Of a stretch of 64,000 bases of DNA, positions 56,378 to 64,000 are shown one piece after another. A program made the translations under genes and the position numbers. How positions within the stretch are numbered: position 1 is the first letter of the stretch; the number at the start of each line of letters is the position of its first letter. The stretch covers positions 1 to 64,000 of the forward strand of contig CALMJH010000017.1 in NCBI GenBank assembly GCA_937864175.1, written 5' to 3'. This DNA is from an uncultured Burkholderiales bacterium. Lineage in GTDB: Bacteria; Pseudomonadota; Gammaproteobacteria; Burkholderiales; Burkholderiaceae_A. The notes under the pieces were generated by a model that saw only the letters and a program-made list of their open reading frames with translations, was not told the DNA's origin and did no database searches.

Positions 56378-57606
56378 GCAGGTCTGCGCCGGAGTTGAGC
56401 CACCAGAGGCAGGTGATCTGAGAGGCTTGCCCATCGGGAGCCTGCACCCCCAGGTCGAAGGCTGACGACCTCAAAGCCACGCTCGAAAATTCGGTCCATG
56501 GGCAGCATGGGTAGAAAACTGGGGAAGGTTCGCAGCGACTGGCGTCGACCCAGGACCGAGCGGCCTGTGACCTCGCGCAGGCCGAGACGAGAGAATCGAT
56601 GCATGGGCAGGCCACGGTGCCAATCGTTGAAATCACCCGCCACGATGAGTGGGGCCTGTGGGGGAACGGCCTGTTCAATCCAGTGGGCCAGGTGGTCGAG
56701 CTGACGCAGACGGCTGCGATGCAGAAGGCCAAAGTGGACGACAAAGAGATAGAGGGCCTCTGTGCCCATTCGGACGACCACCTGCAAGACGGCTCGCTTC
56801 TCGAGTGCATGGTCAGAGACGTCCTGGGTCTGAACGGTGAGCACCGGAAATTTAGACAAGAGGGCGTTGCCGTGGTGGCCGTGGAGGTAGTGAGCGGCGG
56901 GTCGGTAAACCGCCTGATAGTCGCCTGACGAGAGAATCTCGTGCTGTGGCGCGCTGGGCCAATGCGCCTGTCGAAGGGCTGCCCGATCATTGCGGCCCTG
57001 GACCTCCTGAAGCAAGACGAGATCAGCCCCAAGGGCCTTCAGTGCATGCTGCATCTCGTGAATCACCAGCCGTCGGCGGAGACCAAAAAAACCAGCAGAG
57101 TGGCCTTTGTGGATGTTGTAACTCGCCACCATGAGAGTAGGACTCACGGGCAGCCGTGACCAGCCCCGGCGGGCCGCAAGCTGCTCAATAGCCAAGACAT
57201 TGGTCCATGAGAAACACCTCTCGGCAGCCTGCTGCCAGGGGAGCCACTCCGACTGGAGGTGCTCACGAGGAGCCAGTCTTGGGCTGGCTCCGGCCGGAAG
57301 GCAGACGGAAAAGACATGCTCGGTGTTGTGGGTGACTCCCTTGGCATAGCGATGTCGCCAATGCGGAAAGATTTCGTAACGCTGAGTCTGTTGCCAATCC
57401 TCGATCGTCTCCAGACTCTGGTCAAAGCCCGTCTCCTCTTGGAGTTCGCGTTGGGCGGCGGCTGCGGGCAATTCCTCAAGCGAGTCGAGGCTGCCAGTAA
57501 CAGACTGCCAAAAGCCACGCTGATCGGCCCGCTCAAGCAGCAGCACCTGACCCCGGTCGTCGTGCATGACGACCAAGACCGAGATGGGAATCTTTGATTG
57601 CGGCAT
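56374..57606 (-). CDS. NudB-type Nudix hydrolase fused to an endonuclease/exonuclease/phosphatase domain
   Basis: A single 410-residue chain with two enzymes. Residues 1-150 resemble NudB, dihydroneopterin triphosphate pyrophosphatase of folate synthesis: ISVLVVMHDDRGQVLLLERA, VTGSLDSLEELP and the Nudix helix QRELQEETGF (R53-E57), then THNTEHVFSVCLP. Residues 157-410 are an EEP domain: VASYNIHKGHSAG, DLVLLQEVQGRND, HGNALLSKFPVL, IVAGDFNDWHRGLP, SLSDHLPLVAQL, with N, E, D/N and D/H catalytic residues all present. In related bacteria these are two separate genes (nudB, then a YbhP-like EEP gene, then clsB). No stop, frameshift or internal start signal is visible at the junction. 12 bp after the membrane-protein gene. 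Confidence 0.9.
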   Translation of the reverse strand: MPQSKIPISVLVVMHDDRGQVLLLERADQRGFWQSVTGSLDSLEELPAAAAQRELQEETGFDQSLETIEDWQQTQRYEIFPHWRHRYAKGVTHNTEHVFSVCLPAGASPRLAPREHLQSEWLPWQQAAERCFSWTNVLAIEQLAARRGWSRLPVSPTLMVASYNIHKGHSAGFFGLRRRLVIHEMQHALKALGADLVLLQEVQGRNDRAALRQAHWPSAPQHEILSSGDYQAVYRPAAHYLHGHHGNALLSKFPVLTVQTQDVSDHALEKRAVLQVVVRMGTEALYLFVVHFGLLHRSRLRQLDHLAHWIEQAVPPQAPLIVAGDFNDWHRGLPMHRFSRLGLREVTGRSVLGRRQSLRTFPSFLPMLPMDRIFERGFEVVSLRPGGAGSRWASLSDHLPLVAQLRRRPA

Positions 57607-57618
57607 GGCTGACCAGCC

Positions 57619-58269
57619 TTAGACGTTGGTCCGTTGTCCGAAGAGAGTGGACAGCACCAGACTGAAGACCAAAAGACTCAACAACAGGCCGATAGAGGCA
57701 GCCAACAAGGTGCTGCGCTGACTCACCAGACCCGCATGCTGTCGAGTCGACTGGGCGGCCTTCCAGGCCGGAACAGCCGCAACTGTCGCCCAGACTGCGG
57801 CAGTCGGCATCCACTGCATCAAGCCAAAAAATGGCAGCAAGGCACAGGCAAGAAAGAGGCTGATGGCCATTCGGTAGACCGATAGATCGGCCGGCGAACG
57901 TGACTGTCGCCAGAGATCGAAGCTTGCAAAGGCCAGGCCCGTCACCAGGCCCAGGGTAAGGCCAGAGGCCTCAGACCGTTCGCCAATTAGCACGACCGTG
58001 AGATTGACGAGAGCAGTCCCATAGAGGACCTGAAGCACCGCCAGGCCCCAGTAGGGCAGACGGTCAAACCAGCCCATGCGGGGCTGAAGACTGGTCTTGA
58101 GCCACAACTGAAGGACCATGACCACAGCAGCCTGAAGTGCCGCCAGGCTGAACCGTTCAGGCTCGACCAGCGGGTTTTCGTGCCAGGCCACCACCGCCCC
58201 CATAAACGCTGTGACCGGCCCGTAGATCAGCGCCAGCCAGTAGTTCGACGGGAGGATGGGATGAGTCAT
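57619..58269 (-). CDS. Unknown integral membrane protein
   Basis: A 216-residue protein I do not recognise. It has about six or seven hydrophobic segments (near 11-29, 43-58, 72-95, 103-118, 132-150, 155-170 and 187-208) joined by short polar loops, with a conserved-looking [20 protein letters not shown] stretch and a WFDRLPYW loop. No catalytic motif or signal peptide is visible. ATG 58269 overlaps the aspS stop by ATGA, and nudB-EEP follows after 12 bp, so it is translated within the aspS operon. It might serve the lipid or nucleotide functions of its neighbours, but this is only context. Confidence 0.75.
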   Translation of the reverse strand: MTHPILPSNYWLALIYGPVTAFMGAVVAWHENPLVEPERFSLAALQAAVVMVLQLWLKTSLQPRMGWFDRLPYWGLAVLQVLYGTALVNLTVVLIGERSEASGLTLGLVTGLAFASFDLWRQSRSPADLSVYRMAISLFLACALLPFFGLMQWMPTAAVWATVAAVPAWKAAQSTRQHAGLVSQRSTLLAASIGLLLSLLVFSLVLSTLFGQRTNV

Positions 58270-60062
58270 GCCATGACTTTGGGCGCTTCCCTCAGACGGA
58301 TATGCAACTCTTTTAGCTGCCGTTCGTCTGCTGGTGAGGGCGCCTGGGTCAGCAGACATTGGGCACGCTGCGTCTTGGGAAAGGCAATCACATCGCGAAT
58401 GGACTCAGCTCCGGTCATCAGCGTGACCAGGCGGTCTAGGCCGAAGGCGAGACCACCGTGCGGCGGCGCGCCGTAACGAAGGGCGTCGAGGAGAAATCCA
58501 AACTTGACCTGAGCCTCCTCGGGGCCAATGGCCAGCGCCCGAAAGACCTTGGACTGGACCTCCTCTCGGTGAATTCGGACTGAGCCTCCACCCAACTCCC
58601 AGCCGTTGAGGACCATGTCATAGGCTTTGGCCAGGCAGGCGCCGGGGTTGCTGTCCATGAGATCTTCGTGGCCGTCCTTGGGGGCGGTAAAGGGGTGGTG
58701 CACAGCGGCCCAACGCTGCTGGTCCTCGTCCCACTCAAACATGGGGAAGTCGACCACCCACAGGGGCTTCCATCCGGGGGTGAAGAGGCCGGCAGCCTTT
58801 GCAAAATCACTCAGGCCAATCTTGAGACGAAGAGCGCCCATTGCGTCGTTGACAACCTTGGCCTTGTCGGCACCGAAGAACAGGAGATCGCCAGCGACGG
58901 CTTTTGTCTGCTGAAGAATAGCGGTCAGAGCTGCGTCATGGAGGTTCTTGACAATGGGGGACTGAAGGCCGTCTCGGCCGGTGGTGGTGTCATTCACCTT
59001 GATCCAGGCCAGCCCCTTGGCGCCGTAGATCTTGACGAACTCCGTGTAGCTGTCGATCTCCCCACGGCTGAGCGCAGCTCCTCCGGGCAGACGAAGGGCG
59101 ACGACCCGGCCATTGGCCTGATTGGCTGGTTCGGAGAAGACTTTGAAGTCAACGTCCTTCATGACAGCGGTTAGTTCGGTAAGCTGCAGGTCAATGCGCA
59201 AATCGGGCTTGTCTGAGCCGTAGTCGCGCATGGCCTGGGCATAGGTCATGACAGGAAATGGGTCTGGCAGTGCCACCTGCAGACTCTCCTGAAAGACTTC
59301 ACGAATCATGGTCTCAAAGAGGTCCCGAATCTGCTGCTCGGTGAGAAAGGAAGTCTCACAGTCCACCTGGGTGAATTCAGGCTGCCGGTCGGCCCGCAGG
59401 TCTTCGTCACGGAAACACTTGGTGATCTGGTAGTAGCGGTCGAAACCAGCAACCATGAGCAGTTGTTTGAAGAGCTGGGGTGACTGAGGCAGGGCAAAGA
59501 ATTCCCCTGCATGGACTCGGGAAGGCACCAGATAATCCCGGGCACCCTCAGGTGTTGACTTGGTGAGCATGGGCGTCTCGATGTCGACAAACCCTTGTGC
59601 ATCGAGGTAACGACGGATGGCCATGGCCACGCGGTAGCGCAGCATAAGGTTGTGCTGCATTTGGGGGCGGCGGAGATCGAGGACCCGATGGGTGAGCCGC
59701 GTGGTCTCGGAGAGGTTGTCATCGTCGAGCTGGAAGGCCGGGGTAACCGATGGGTTGAGGACCTCGATCTCGGTTGCAAGAATCTCGACAGCCCCACTGG
59801 CAAGGCTCTGGTTGGCGGTGCCGGCCGGACGCAGCCGCACCCGCCCCTGGACACGAATACAGAATTCGTTGCGCAGCGACTCAGCCGTTGCAAAGACATC
59901 GGGACGATCTGGGTCGCAGACCACCTGGGCCAGGCCCTCGCGGTCGCGCAAGTCGACAAAAATAACTCCGCCATGATCCCGCCGCCGATGGACCCAGCCA
60001 CAGAGGGTCACGGTCTGGTCAAGGACATCGGGCGAGAGTCGGCCTGAAAAATGAGTACGCAT
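58266..60062 (-). CDS. aspS: Aspartyl-tRNA synthetase
   Basis: Class II synthetase charging tRNA-Asp, in many Betaproteobacteria a non-discriminating form that also charges tRNA-Asn. The 598-residue bacterial-type protein has an anticodon OB domain ([20 protein letters not shown]), motif 2 [20 protein letters not shown], a GAD insertion domain, and motif 3 [22 protein letters not shown] 60062 is preferred over the in-frame TTG 60071. Whether tRNA-Asn is charged cannot be settled without knowing if asnS or gatCAB exists elsewhere. Confidence 0.96.
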   Translation of the reverse strand: MRTHFSGRLSPDVLDQTVTLCGWVHRRRDHGGVIFVDLRDREGLAQVVCDPDRPDVFATAESLRNEFCIRVQGRVRLRPAGTANQSLASGAVEILATEIEVLNPSVTPAFQLDDDNLSETTRLTHRVLDLRRPQMQHNLMLRYRVAMAIRRYLDAQGFVDIETPMLTKSTPEGARDYLVPSRVHAGEFFALPQSPQLFKQLLMVAGFDRYYQITKCFRDEDLRADRQPEFTQVDCETSFLTEQQIRDLFETMIREVFQESLQVALPDPFPVMTYAQAMRDYGSDKPDLRIDLQLTELTAVMKDVDFKVFSEPANQANGRVVALRLPGGAALSRGEIDSYTEFVKIYGAKGLAWIKVNDTTTGRDGLQSPIVKNLHDAALTAILQQTKAVAGDLLFFGADKAKVVNDAMGALRLKIGLSDFAKAAGLFTPGWKPLWVVDFPMFEWDEDQQRWAAVHHPFTAPKDGHEDLMDSNPGACLAKAYDMVLNGWELGGGSVRIHREEVQSKVFRALAIGPEEAQVKFGFLLDALRYGAPPHGGLAFGLDRLVTLMTGAESIRDVIAFPKTQRAQCLLTQAPSPADERQLKELHIRLREAPKVMA

Positions 60063-60079
60063 AAAAGACAACCCTGCTT

Positions 60080-60685
60080 TTAGAAATTGGATTTGGTTGT
60101 GGTCTGCCCGGAGGGTGGAACAGTGCCCATGGAGACCACATAACGAAGGGCCGCATCCACCGGCATGGCCAGCGGCAGGACCTCGGACTTTGGCAGCATG
60201 AGAAAGAAGCCGGAGGTAGGGTTTGGGGTGGTGGGCACGTAGACGCTCACCCAGTCTGAGCCCAACAGCTGACTCACCTCACCACTGGGGGTGCCCGTGA
60301 CGAAGGCGATGGTATGAACACCGGCCCGGGGATACTGGACTAAGACGGCCTGGCGAAAGGCCTGGCCATTGGGGGCCAGGATGGTGTCGCTCACCTGCTT
60401 GACCGAGGAATAGATGGATCTGACCAGGGGAATTCGGGCCAGTAAGGCCTCCCAGACCATCACGAGCCGACGGCCAATGAGGTTGGCCCCGAGCAGTCCG
60501 GTAACGAGCACGATGAGGGCGACCGCTAGAACGCCAAAACCTGGGACCTGAAAGCCAAAGAGGGCCTCAGGCCTTAGGCCAATCGGCAAGACACCATCGA
60601 GCGTGGTCACGATGAGGTTGAGAACCCAGGCGGTAATGCCAATGGGCACCCAAATCAGCAATCCAGTCACAAAGTAGCGCTTCAC
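60080..60685 (-). CDS. DUF502 membrane protein
   Basis: A 201-residue protein of the DUF502 family, function unknown. Two membrane spans are visible (about 4-26 in [20 protein letters not shown] and 52-75 in [20 protein letters not shown]), then a conserved soluble part [37 protein letters not shown] and [20 protein letters not shown]. The best start is GTG 60685, giving the family N-terminus [10 protein letters not shown]. It lies 17 bp before aspS, a common order in Betaproteobacteria. An FmdB-like zinc-ribbon gene often found upstream is missing. Confidence 0.88.
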   Translation of the reverse strand: MKRYFVTGLLIWVPIGITAWVLNLIVTTLDGVLPIGLRPEALFGFQVPGFGVLAVALIVLVTGLLGANLIGRRLVMVWEALLARIPLVRSIYSSVKQVSDTILAPNGQAFRQAVLVQYPRAGVHTIAFVTGTPSGEVSQLLGSDWVSVYVPTTPNPTSGFFLMLPKSEVLPLAMPVDAALRYVVSMGTVPPSGQTTTKSNF

Positions 60686-60720
60686 CTGACGCCTTTCGAG
60701 GGTTTTGAAGGAGTCGCCAG

Positions 60721-60749
60721 AAAAACAAAGCGCCGCTGGAAGGCGGCGC
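60721..60749 (-). terminator. Intrinsic terminator of ssb
   Basis: Minus strand GCGCCGC-CTTCCA-GCGGCGC, a perfect 7-bp GC stem with a 6-nt loop, followed directly by TTTGTTTTT. It lies 59 bp after the ssb stop and 36 bp before the DUF502 GTG. The clearest intrinsic terminator in the window. Confidence 0.92.
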
Positions 60750-60808
60750 ACTCTCCGACGAACCGCCATTTTACTGGGTTTCGTCTGGTAGACGGGAACG
60801 ATTTGGGT

Positions 60809-61282
60809 CTAAAACGGAATGTCGTCGTCGAGGTCGTCAAATCCGGCGGACTTGCCTGCTGTCCCTGGTTTGGCGCCAGCGCCAGCGGCGGGGCGACTGA
60901 CGGGGTCGTCGCTCGGGCCCATGCCAGACGGGGATCCAGACCCACCCTCTCGGCCGCCCAGCAGTTGCATCTGTTCGGCAACGATCTCGGTCGTGGTCTT
61001 TTCTTGGCCAGCCTGGTCTTGCCATTTGCGCGTCCGGAGGCGGCCCTCGACGTAGACCGGTCGGCCTTTTTTGAGGTACTCGCCGGCGATCTCGGCCAGG
61101 CGGCCAAAAAAGACCACCCGGTGCCATTCGGTGTCCTCGCGCATGTCGCCACTGGACTTGTCTTTGTAACGTGAAGTCGTGGCGATGGAGACGTTGGCAA
61201 TCGCGCCACCGTCCGGCGAATAACGAACCTCGGGGTCGCGGCCCAGATTGCCCACGAGGATGACCTTGTTTACTGATGCCAT
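60809..61282 (-). CDS. ssb: Single-stranded DNA-binding protein
   Basis: Homotetrameric OB-fold protein coating ssDNA in replication, repair and recombination. The 157 residues have [60 protein letters not shown], a Gly/Pro-rich disordered tail and the interaction tip DLDDDIPF. Good ggag ribosome site. It follows the MFS gene in the usual uvrA-MFS-ssb arrangement and ends at a strong terminator. Confidence 0.97.
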   Translation of the reverse strand: MASVNKVILVGNLGRDPEVRYSPDGGAIANVSIATTSRYKDKSSGDMREDTEWHRVVFFGRLAEIAGEYLKKGRPVYVEGRLRTRKWQDQAGQEKTTTEIVAEQMQLLGGREGGSGSPSGMGPSDDPVSRPAAGAGAKPGTAGKSAGFDDLDDDIPF

Positions 61283-61339
61283 GTCTTACTCCAATAATGA
61301 AAAAAGGGCCCCCAAGGTAGCCAAGACCCTGGGGCGGGG

Positions 61340-62575
61340 CTATCCACCAACCGGATGATGGATGGACGGCGACGCAGATCGAGGGCCCAACTCAACCAAG
61401 CCAACCGACATGATGCCCCAAAAGGCCAAAATGACGAGGCAGAAGACGAAGATGCCGCCCAGCCCAAAGGCATTGACTGCAAAGCCCCCCGCCACCCCGC
61501 CAACAAAGAGCCCCAGAGACTGGGCCGTGTTGTAAATGCCCATGGCCAGTCCCCGCTGGGCCGTGGGCGCCCGACGAGAGACCCAGGAGGGCAGCACGGC
61601 CTCCATGAGGTTGAAGCCAAACATAAAGAGCCAGACGGCGAACATCCAGCCCGAGAAACTGACCGACTGCATGAAGGCGATCTCGGCGGCAATCAGAATC
61701 AGGATGCCCAAGAGAAAGACCGGCCTAAAACGTCCCCGACGTTCAGCCCAAAAAATGAGCGGAATCATGCCCACGAAGGCCAAGATCAGCATAGGCAGGT
61801 AGACCTGCCAATGGCTCTGGGTCGGCATGCCAAAGCCGGCCAGGCCCAGAGGAATGGCGACAAACATCGAGGTCTGCACGGCCATCATGACAAAGATGCC
61901 CAGGTTGAGGCGGCCCAGCTGACCATCAAAGACCAGCCGCCAGGTTGAACGCGCACCGGCATCCTCCGGTGTCATCGGCCGACCAGACAGATCGCCCTCG
62001 GGGATCCGCAGGACCAGCAGACAGGCCAGCAGAGCCAGCAGCCCCGTCATTGCGAGAAGCCCAGAGAGTCCAAGGCTGCCAAAGAGGACCGGAGCCGCCA
62101 CCAGGGAGACGGCGAAAGCCAGTCCGATAGAGGCGCCGACCATGGCCATGGCACGGGTCCGAACGACCTCTCGGGTTCGATCCGCTAGAAAGGCACTGAC
62201 CGCGGCAGAGACCGCTCCGGCTCCCTGAATCGCCCGGCCAACAATGAGCGTCTGGACATCAGAAGCCAAGGCAGCCAAGAAGCTTCCGCCTGCGAAAATC
62301 AGCAGGCCCGTCACAATGACTCTGCGACGGCCGAGGCGGTCGGAGGCGAGGCCAAAGGGAAGTTGCAGAACCGCCTGAGTAAGTCCATAGACCCCAAGGG
62401 CCAGCCCCACCAGCCGGGGGTCATCACCACCCGCTAGACCCTGGGCCCCAATGGCCATGATGGGCAGCATTAGAAAGAGCCCTAGCATCCGAAGGCCGAT
62501 CACGCTGGACAAAGACAGTGCAGCGGAGCGCTCCTGGGGATCAAATCGAATGGTGGGGTTCGCGGACGACGACAT
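61340..62575 (-). CDS. Major facilitator superfamily transporter
   Basis: A 411-residue drug/sugar-type MFS transporter with 12 predicted spans. The MFS motif A appears in the first half as [20 protein letters not shown], and [20 protein letters not shown], a motif-B/C-like region, follows; the second half begins near [20 protein letters not shown] after a central loop. The family resembles YajR-like proton-coupled transporters, but a C-terminal YAM domain is absent. The uvrA-MFS-ssb context is conserved in Betaproteobacteria without a known functional link. Start ATG 62575; substrate unknown. Confidence 0.85.
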   Translation of the reverse strand: MSSSANPTIRFDPQERSAALSLSSVIGLRMLGLFLMLPIMAIGAQGLAGGDDPRLVGLALGVYGLTQAVLQLPFGLASDRLGRRRVIVTGLLIFAGGSFLAALASDVQTLIVGRAIQGAGAVSAAVSAFLADRTREVVRTRAMAMVGASIGLAFAVSLVAAPVLFGSLGLSGLLAMTGLLALLACLLVLRIPEGDLSGRPMTPEDAGARSTWRLVFDGQLGRLNLGIFVMMAVQTSMFVAIPLGLAGFGMPTQSHWQVYLPMLILAFVGMIPLIFWAERRGRFRPVFLLGILILIAAEIAFMQSVSFSGWMFAVWLFMFGFNLMEAVLPSWVSRRAPTAQRGLAMGIYNTAQSLGLFVGGVAGGFAVNAFGLGGIFVFCLVILAFWGIMSVGLVELGPRSASPSIHHPVGG

Positions 62576-62614
62576 CGTTCGATATAGTAGTTGATTGACC
62601 ACTTCTCAGAGCCG

Positions 62615-64000
62615 ATGACCGACCAGCGTCTGATTCGGGTGCGTGGGGCCCGAACCCACAACCTCAAAAACCTGCACCTCGACCTGCCCAGAGACCAGCT
62701 GGTGGTGATCACCGGCCTGTCTGGCTCGGGTAAATCATCCCTGGCCTTTGACACCCTCTATGCCGAGGGCCAGCGGCGTTATGTCGAGTCTCTGTCGGCC
62801 TATGCGCGGCAGTTTCTGGAACTGATGGCCCGGCCAGACGTTGACCTGATTGAGGGCCTCTCACCCGCTATTGCCATCGAGCAAAAAGCCGGTAACCACA
62901 ACCCCCGCTCAACCGTTGGAACGGTGACTGAAATACTGGATTACCTTCGCCTGCTTTTTGCGCGGGCCGGCGTTCCACACTGCCCCCAACACCCGGAAAT
63001 AAGCCTGGCGGGTCAGAGCCTTACTGAAATGGTGGACGACCTGATGGTTCTGCCGGAACAGACCCAGCTCACGCTGCTGGCTCCTCAGCAGCAGACCGAC
63101 CAGAAGGCCCTGCCCCTCCTCTTTGATGGCCTTCGGGCACAAGGCTTTGCAAGGGTGCGGTGCCGGGCAGCGTCCGGCACTTGGCAAGACCACCGACTCG
63201 AAGAGGCGCCACCGAGCCTGGGTGCCGGCCCGATCGAGGTTCAGGTCGTGATTGACCGCGTCAAGGTGCGGTCCCCTGCAGCCGAGGGGGCCCAGGATTT
63301 TCGTCAGCGCCTCGCAGAGTCACTCGAAGTGGCCATGCGGGTCGGTCAAGACCAGGCCATTGCCCTCTGTCGCCCCCCCGAGGCTTCCGGGCAGGCCGGT
63401 GCCGAGCGTCTTCTCTCGCCAAGGCTCGCCTGTCCTCACTGTGGCTTCTCCATCAAGACCCTGGAGCCCAACCAATTCAGTTTTAACGCGCCCATGGGGG
63501 CCTGCCCCGCCTGTGACGGACTCGGCGAGCAGGATTTCTTTGACCCAGACCTGGTCGTGGCCTTTCCGCATCTCTCCCTGGCCTCTGGCGCAATTGTGGG
63601 TTGGGATGCCCGCAATCCTTTTGCCTGGGCCCTGATCACCAGCCTGGCGGACCATGCCGGCTTTTCGGTTGAGACCCCGTTCGAGGACCTGACCGAGGAC
63701 CAGCGCAACCTGCTGCTAAACGGCTCTGGCGGCCAGTCCATCCCGCTTCGGTTTGCAGGTGAGCGAGGCAAGTCCACCGTTCGTCAGATGCCCTTCGAAG
63801 GCATCCTGCCCAACCTCAGTCGCCGCTGGCGAGAGACCGATCAGGCCGCTGTGAAAGAGGAAATCGGTCGGTTTCGAAGACGTCGGACCTGCCCGCAGTG
63901 TGGTGGTTCGCGGCTCGGACCGCTGGCCCGCGCAGCCGTCTTGGGGTCAGGCCCCAGTCGGCTGCAACTGCCGGCCTTGCTGCACATGCCGCTAGAGCAG
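62615..64000 (+). CDS. uvrA: Excinuclease ABC subunit UvrA (3' part missing)
   Basis: DNA damage sensor of nucleotide excision repair. The first 462 codons are present and the gene runs off the right edge. It starts [20 protein letters not shown], then Walker [59 protein letters not shown] and [20 protein letters not shown], first zinc-module cysteines in [19 protein letters not shown] and CPACDGLG, and later [11 protein letters not shown]. No LexA-type box is seen in the 39-bp gap to the divergent MFS gene. Confidence 0.96.
   Translation, partial: MTDQRLIRVRGARTHNLKNLHLDLPRDQLVVITGLSGSGKSSLAFDTLYAEGQRRYVESLSAYARQFLELMARPDVDLIEGLSPAIAIEQKAGNHNPRSTVGTVTEILDYLRLLFARAGVPHCPQHPEISLAGQSLTEMVDDLMVLPEQTQLTLLAPQQQTDQKALPLLFDGLRAQGFARVRCRAASGTWQDHRLEEAPPSLGAGPIEVQVVIDRVKVRSPAAEGAQDFRQRLAESLEVAMRVGQDQAIALCRPPEASGQAGAERLLSPRLACPHCGFSIKTLEPNQFSFNAPMGACPACDGLGEQDFFDPDLVVAFPHLSLASGAIVGWDARNPFAWALITSLADHAGFSVETPFEDLTEDQRNLLLNGSGGQSIPLRFAGERGKSTVRQMPFEGILPNLSRRWRETDQAAVKEEIGRFRRRRTCPQCGGSRLGPLARAAVLGSGPSRLQLPALLHMPLEQ

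Noticed and set aside
62576..62614. LexA (SOS) box before uvrA
   Set aside because: No CTGT-N8-ACAG or close variant is present; only a TATAGT hexamer at 62583 without a matching -35 is seen.

Overview
The window is core chromosome of a GC-rich betaproteobacterium, order Burkholderiales, most like the Alcaligenaceae. Three things point there: the gene neighbourhoods (nrdA; ypjD-PP0621-ampD divergent from ffh; secA-argJ-ATPase-mutT facing pilD-coaE-zapD; the dcw cluster followed by a peroxiredoxin gene and lpxC; pyrC-DUF3025-rnpB-mraZ; uvrA-MFS-ssb), a single-chain MurE-MurF protein of the kind known in Bordetella, and a C1:G72 tRNA-Pro. Packing is very tight, with many ATGA overlaps, tail-to-tail overlaps of 4, 51 and 91 bp, and no gene-free stretch above 300 bp. 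I see no insertion sequence, prophage, integron or CRISPR array. nrdA at the left edge and uvrA at the right edge are cut by the window.

Layout. 1-11.1 kb: ribonucleotide reductase under tandem NrdR-like boxes, ampD group, ffh, proS, rppH, proB-obgE-rpmA-rplU, ispB. 11.1-20.6 kb: tRNA-Pro(CGG), a CorC/HlyC-type protein, a pilD-like peptidase, coaE and zapD on the plus strand; mutT, a DUF815 ATPase, argJ and secA on the minus strand; then dciA. 20.6-39.7 kb: the whole division and cell-wall cluster on the minus strand, transcribed mraZ-rsmH-ftsL-ftsI-murEF-mraY-murD-ftsW-murG-murC-ddlB-ftsQ-ftsA-ftsZ-prx-lpxC from one strong promoter that overlaps four 10-bp-spaced MraZ boxes. 39.8-42.1 kb: rnpB, a DUF3025 gene, pyrC. 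42.1-54.3 kb: an accessory metabolic block with tartrate dehydrogenase and glycerate kinase, an AapJQMP amino-acid ABC transporter, an Atm1-type exporter, and a cyanate uptake and cyanase operon. 54.3-64 kb: an aspS operon ending in an unknown membrane protein, a NudB-endonuclease fusion, a cardiolipin-synthase-like PLD enzyme and a DUF429 protein; then DUF502, ssb with a clear terminator, an MFS transporter and uvrA.

How parts work together. Both transport operons (aap and cyn) carry convincing -24/-12 sigma-54 promoters, suggesting shared control by nitrogen limitation (NtrC type); this is inferred, as no rpoN or ntrC is in the window. The dcw cluster supplies UDP-MurNAc-pentapeptide and lipid II synthesis and the divisome; lpxC adds the committed step of lipid A synthesis, ispB makes a long polyprenyl diphosphate for quinones, and ampD recycles muropeptides.

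Most notable observations: a base-pair swap in the catalytic P4 helix of RNase P RNA (A67-U359 to G67-C359 in E. coli numbering); a NudB-endonuclease/phosphatase fusion; paired sigma-54 promoters on nitrogen-scavenging operons; tandem NrdR boxes exactly 32 bp apart; MraZ boxes at a strict 10-bp period; and several start codons placed where transcription should begin, suggesting leaderless mRNAs, one of which would encode a 14-residue peptide overlapping the TTG start of the CorC-like gene. No wholly new multi-gene system is evident.
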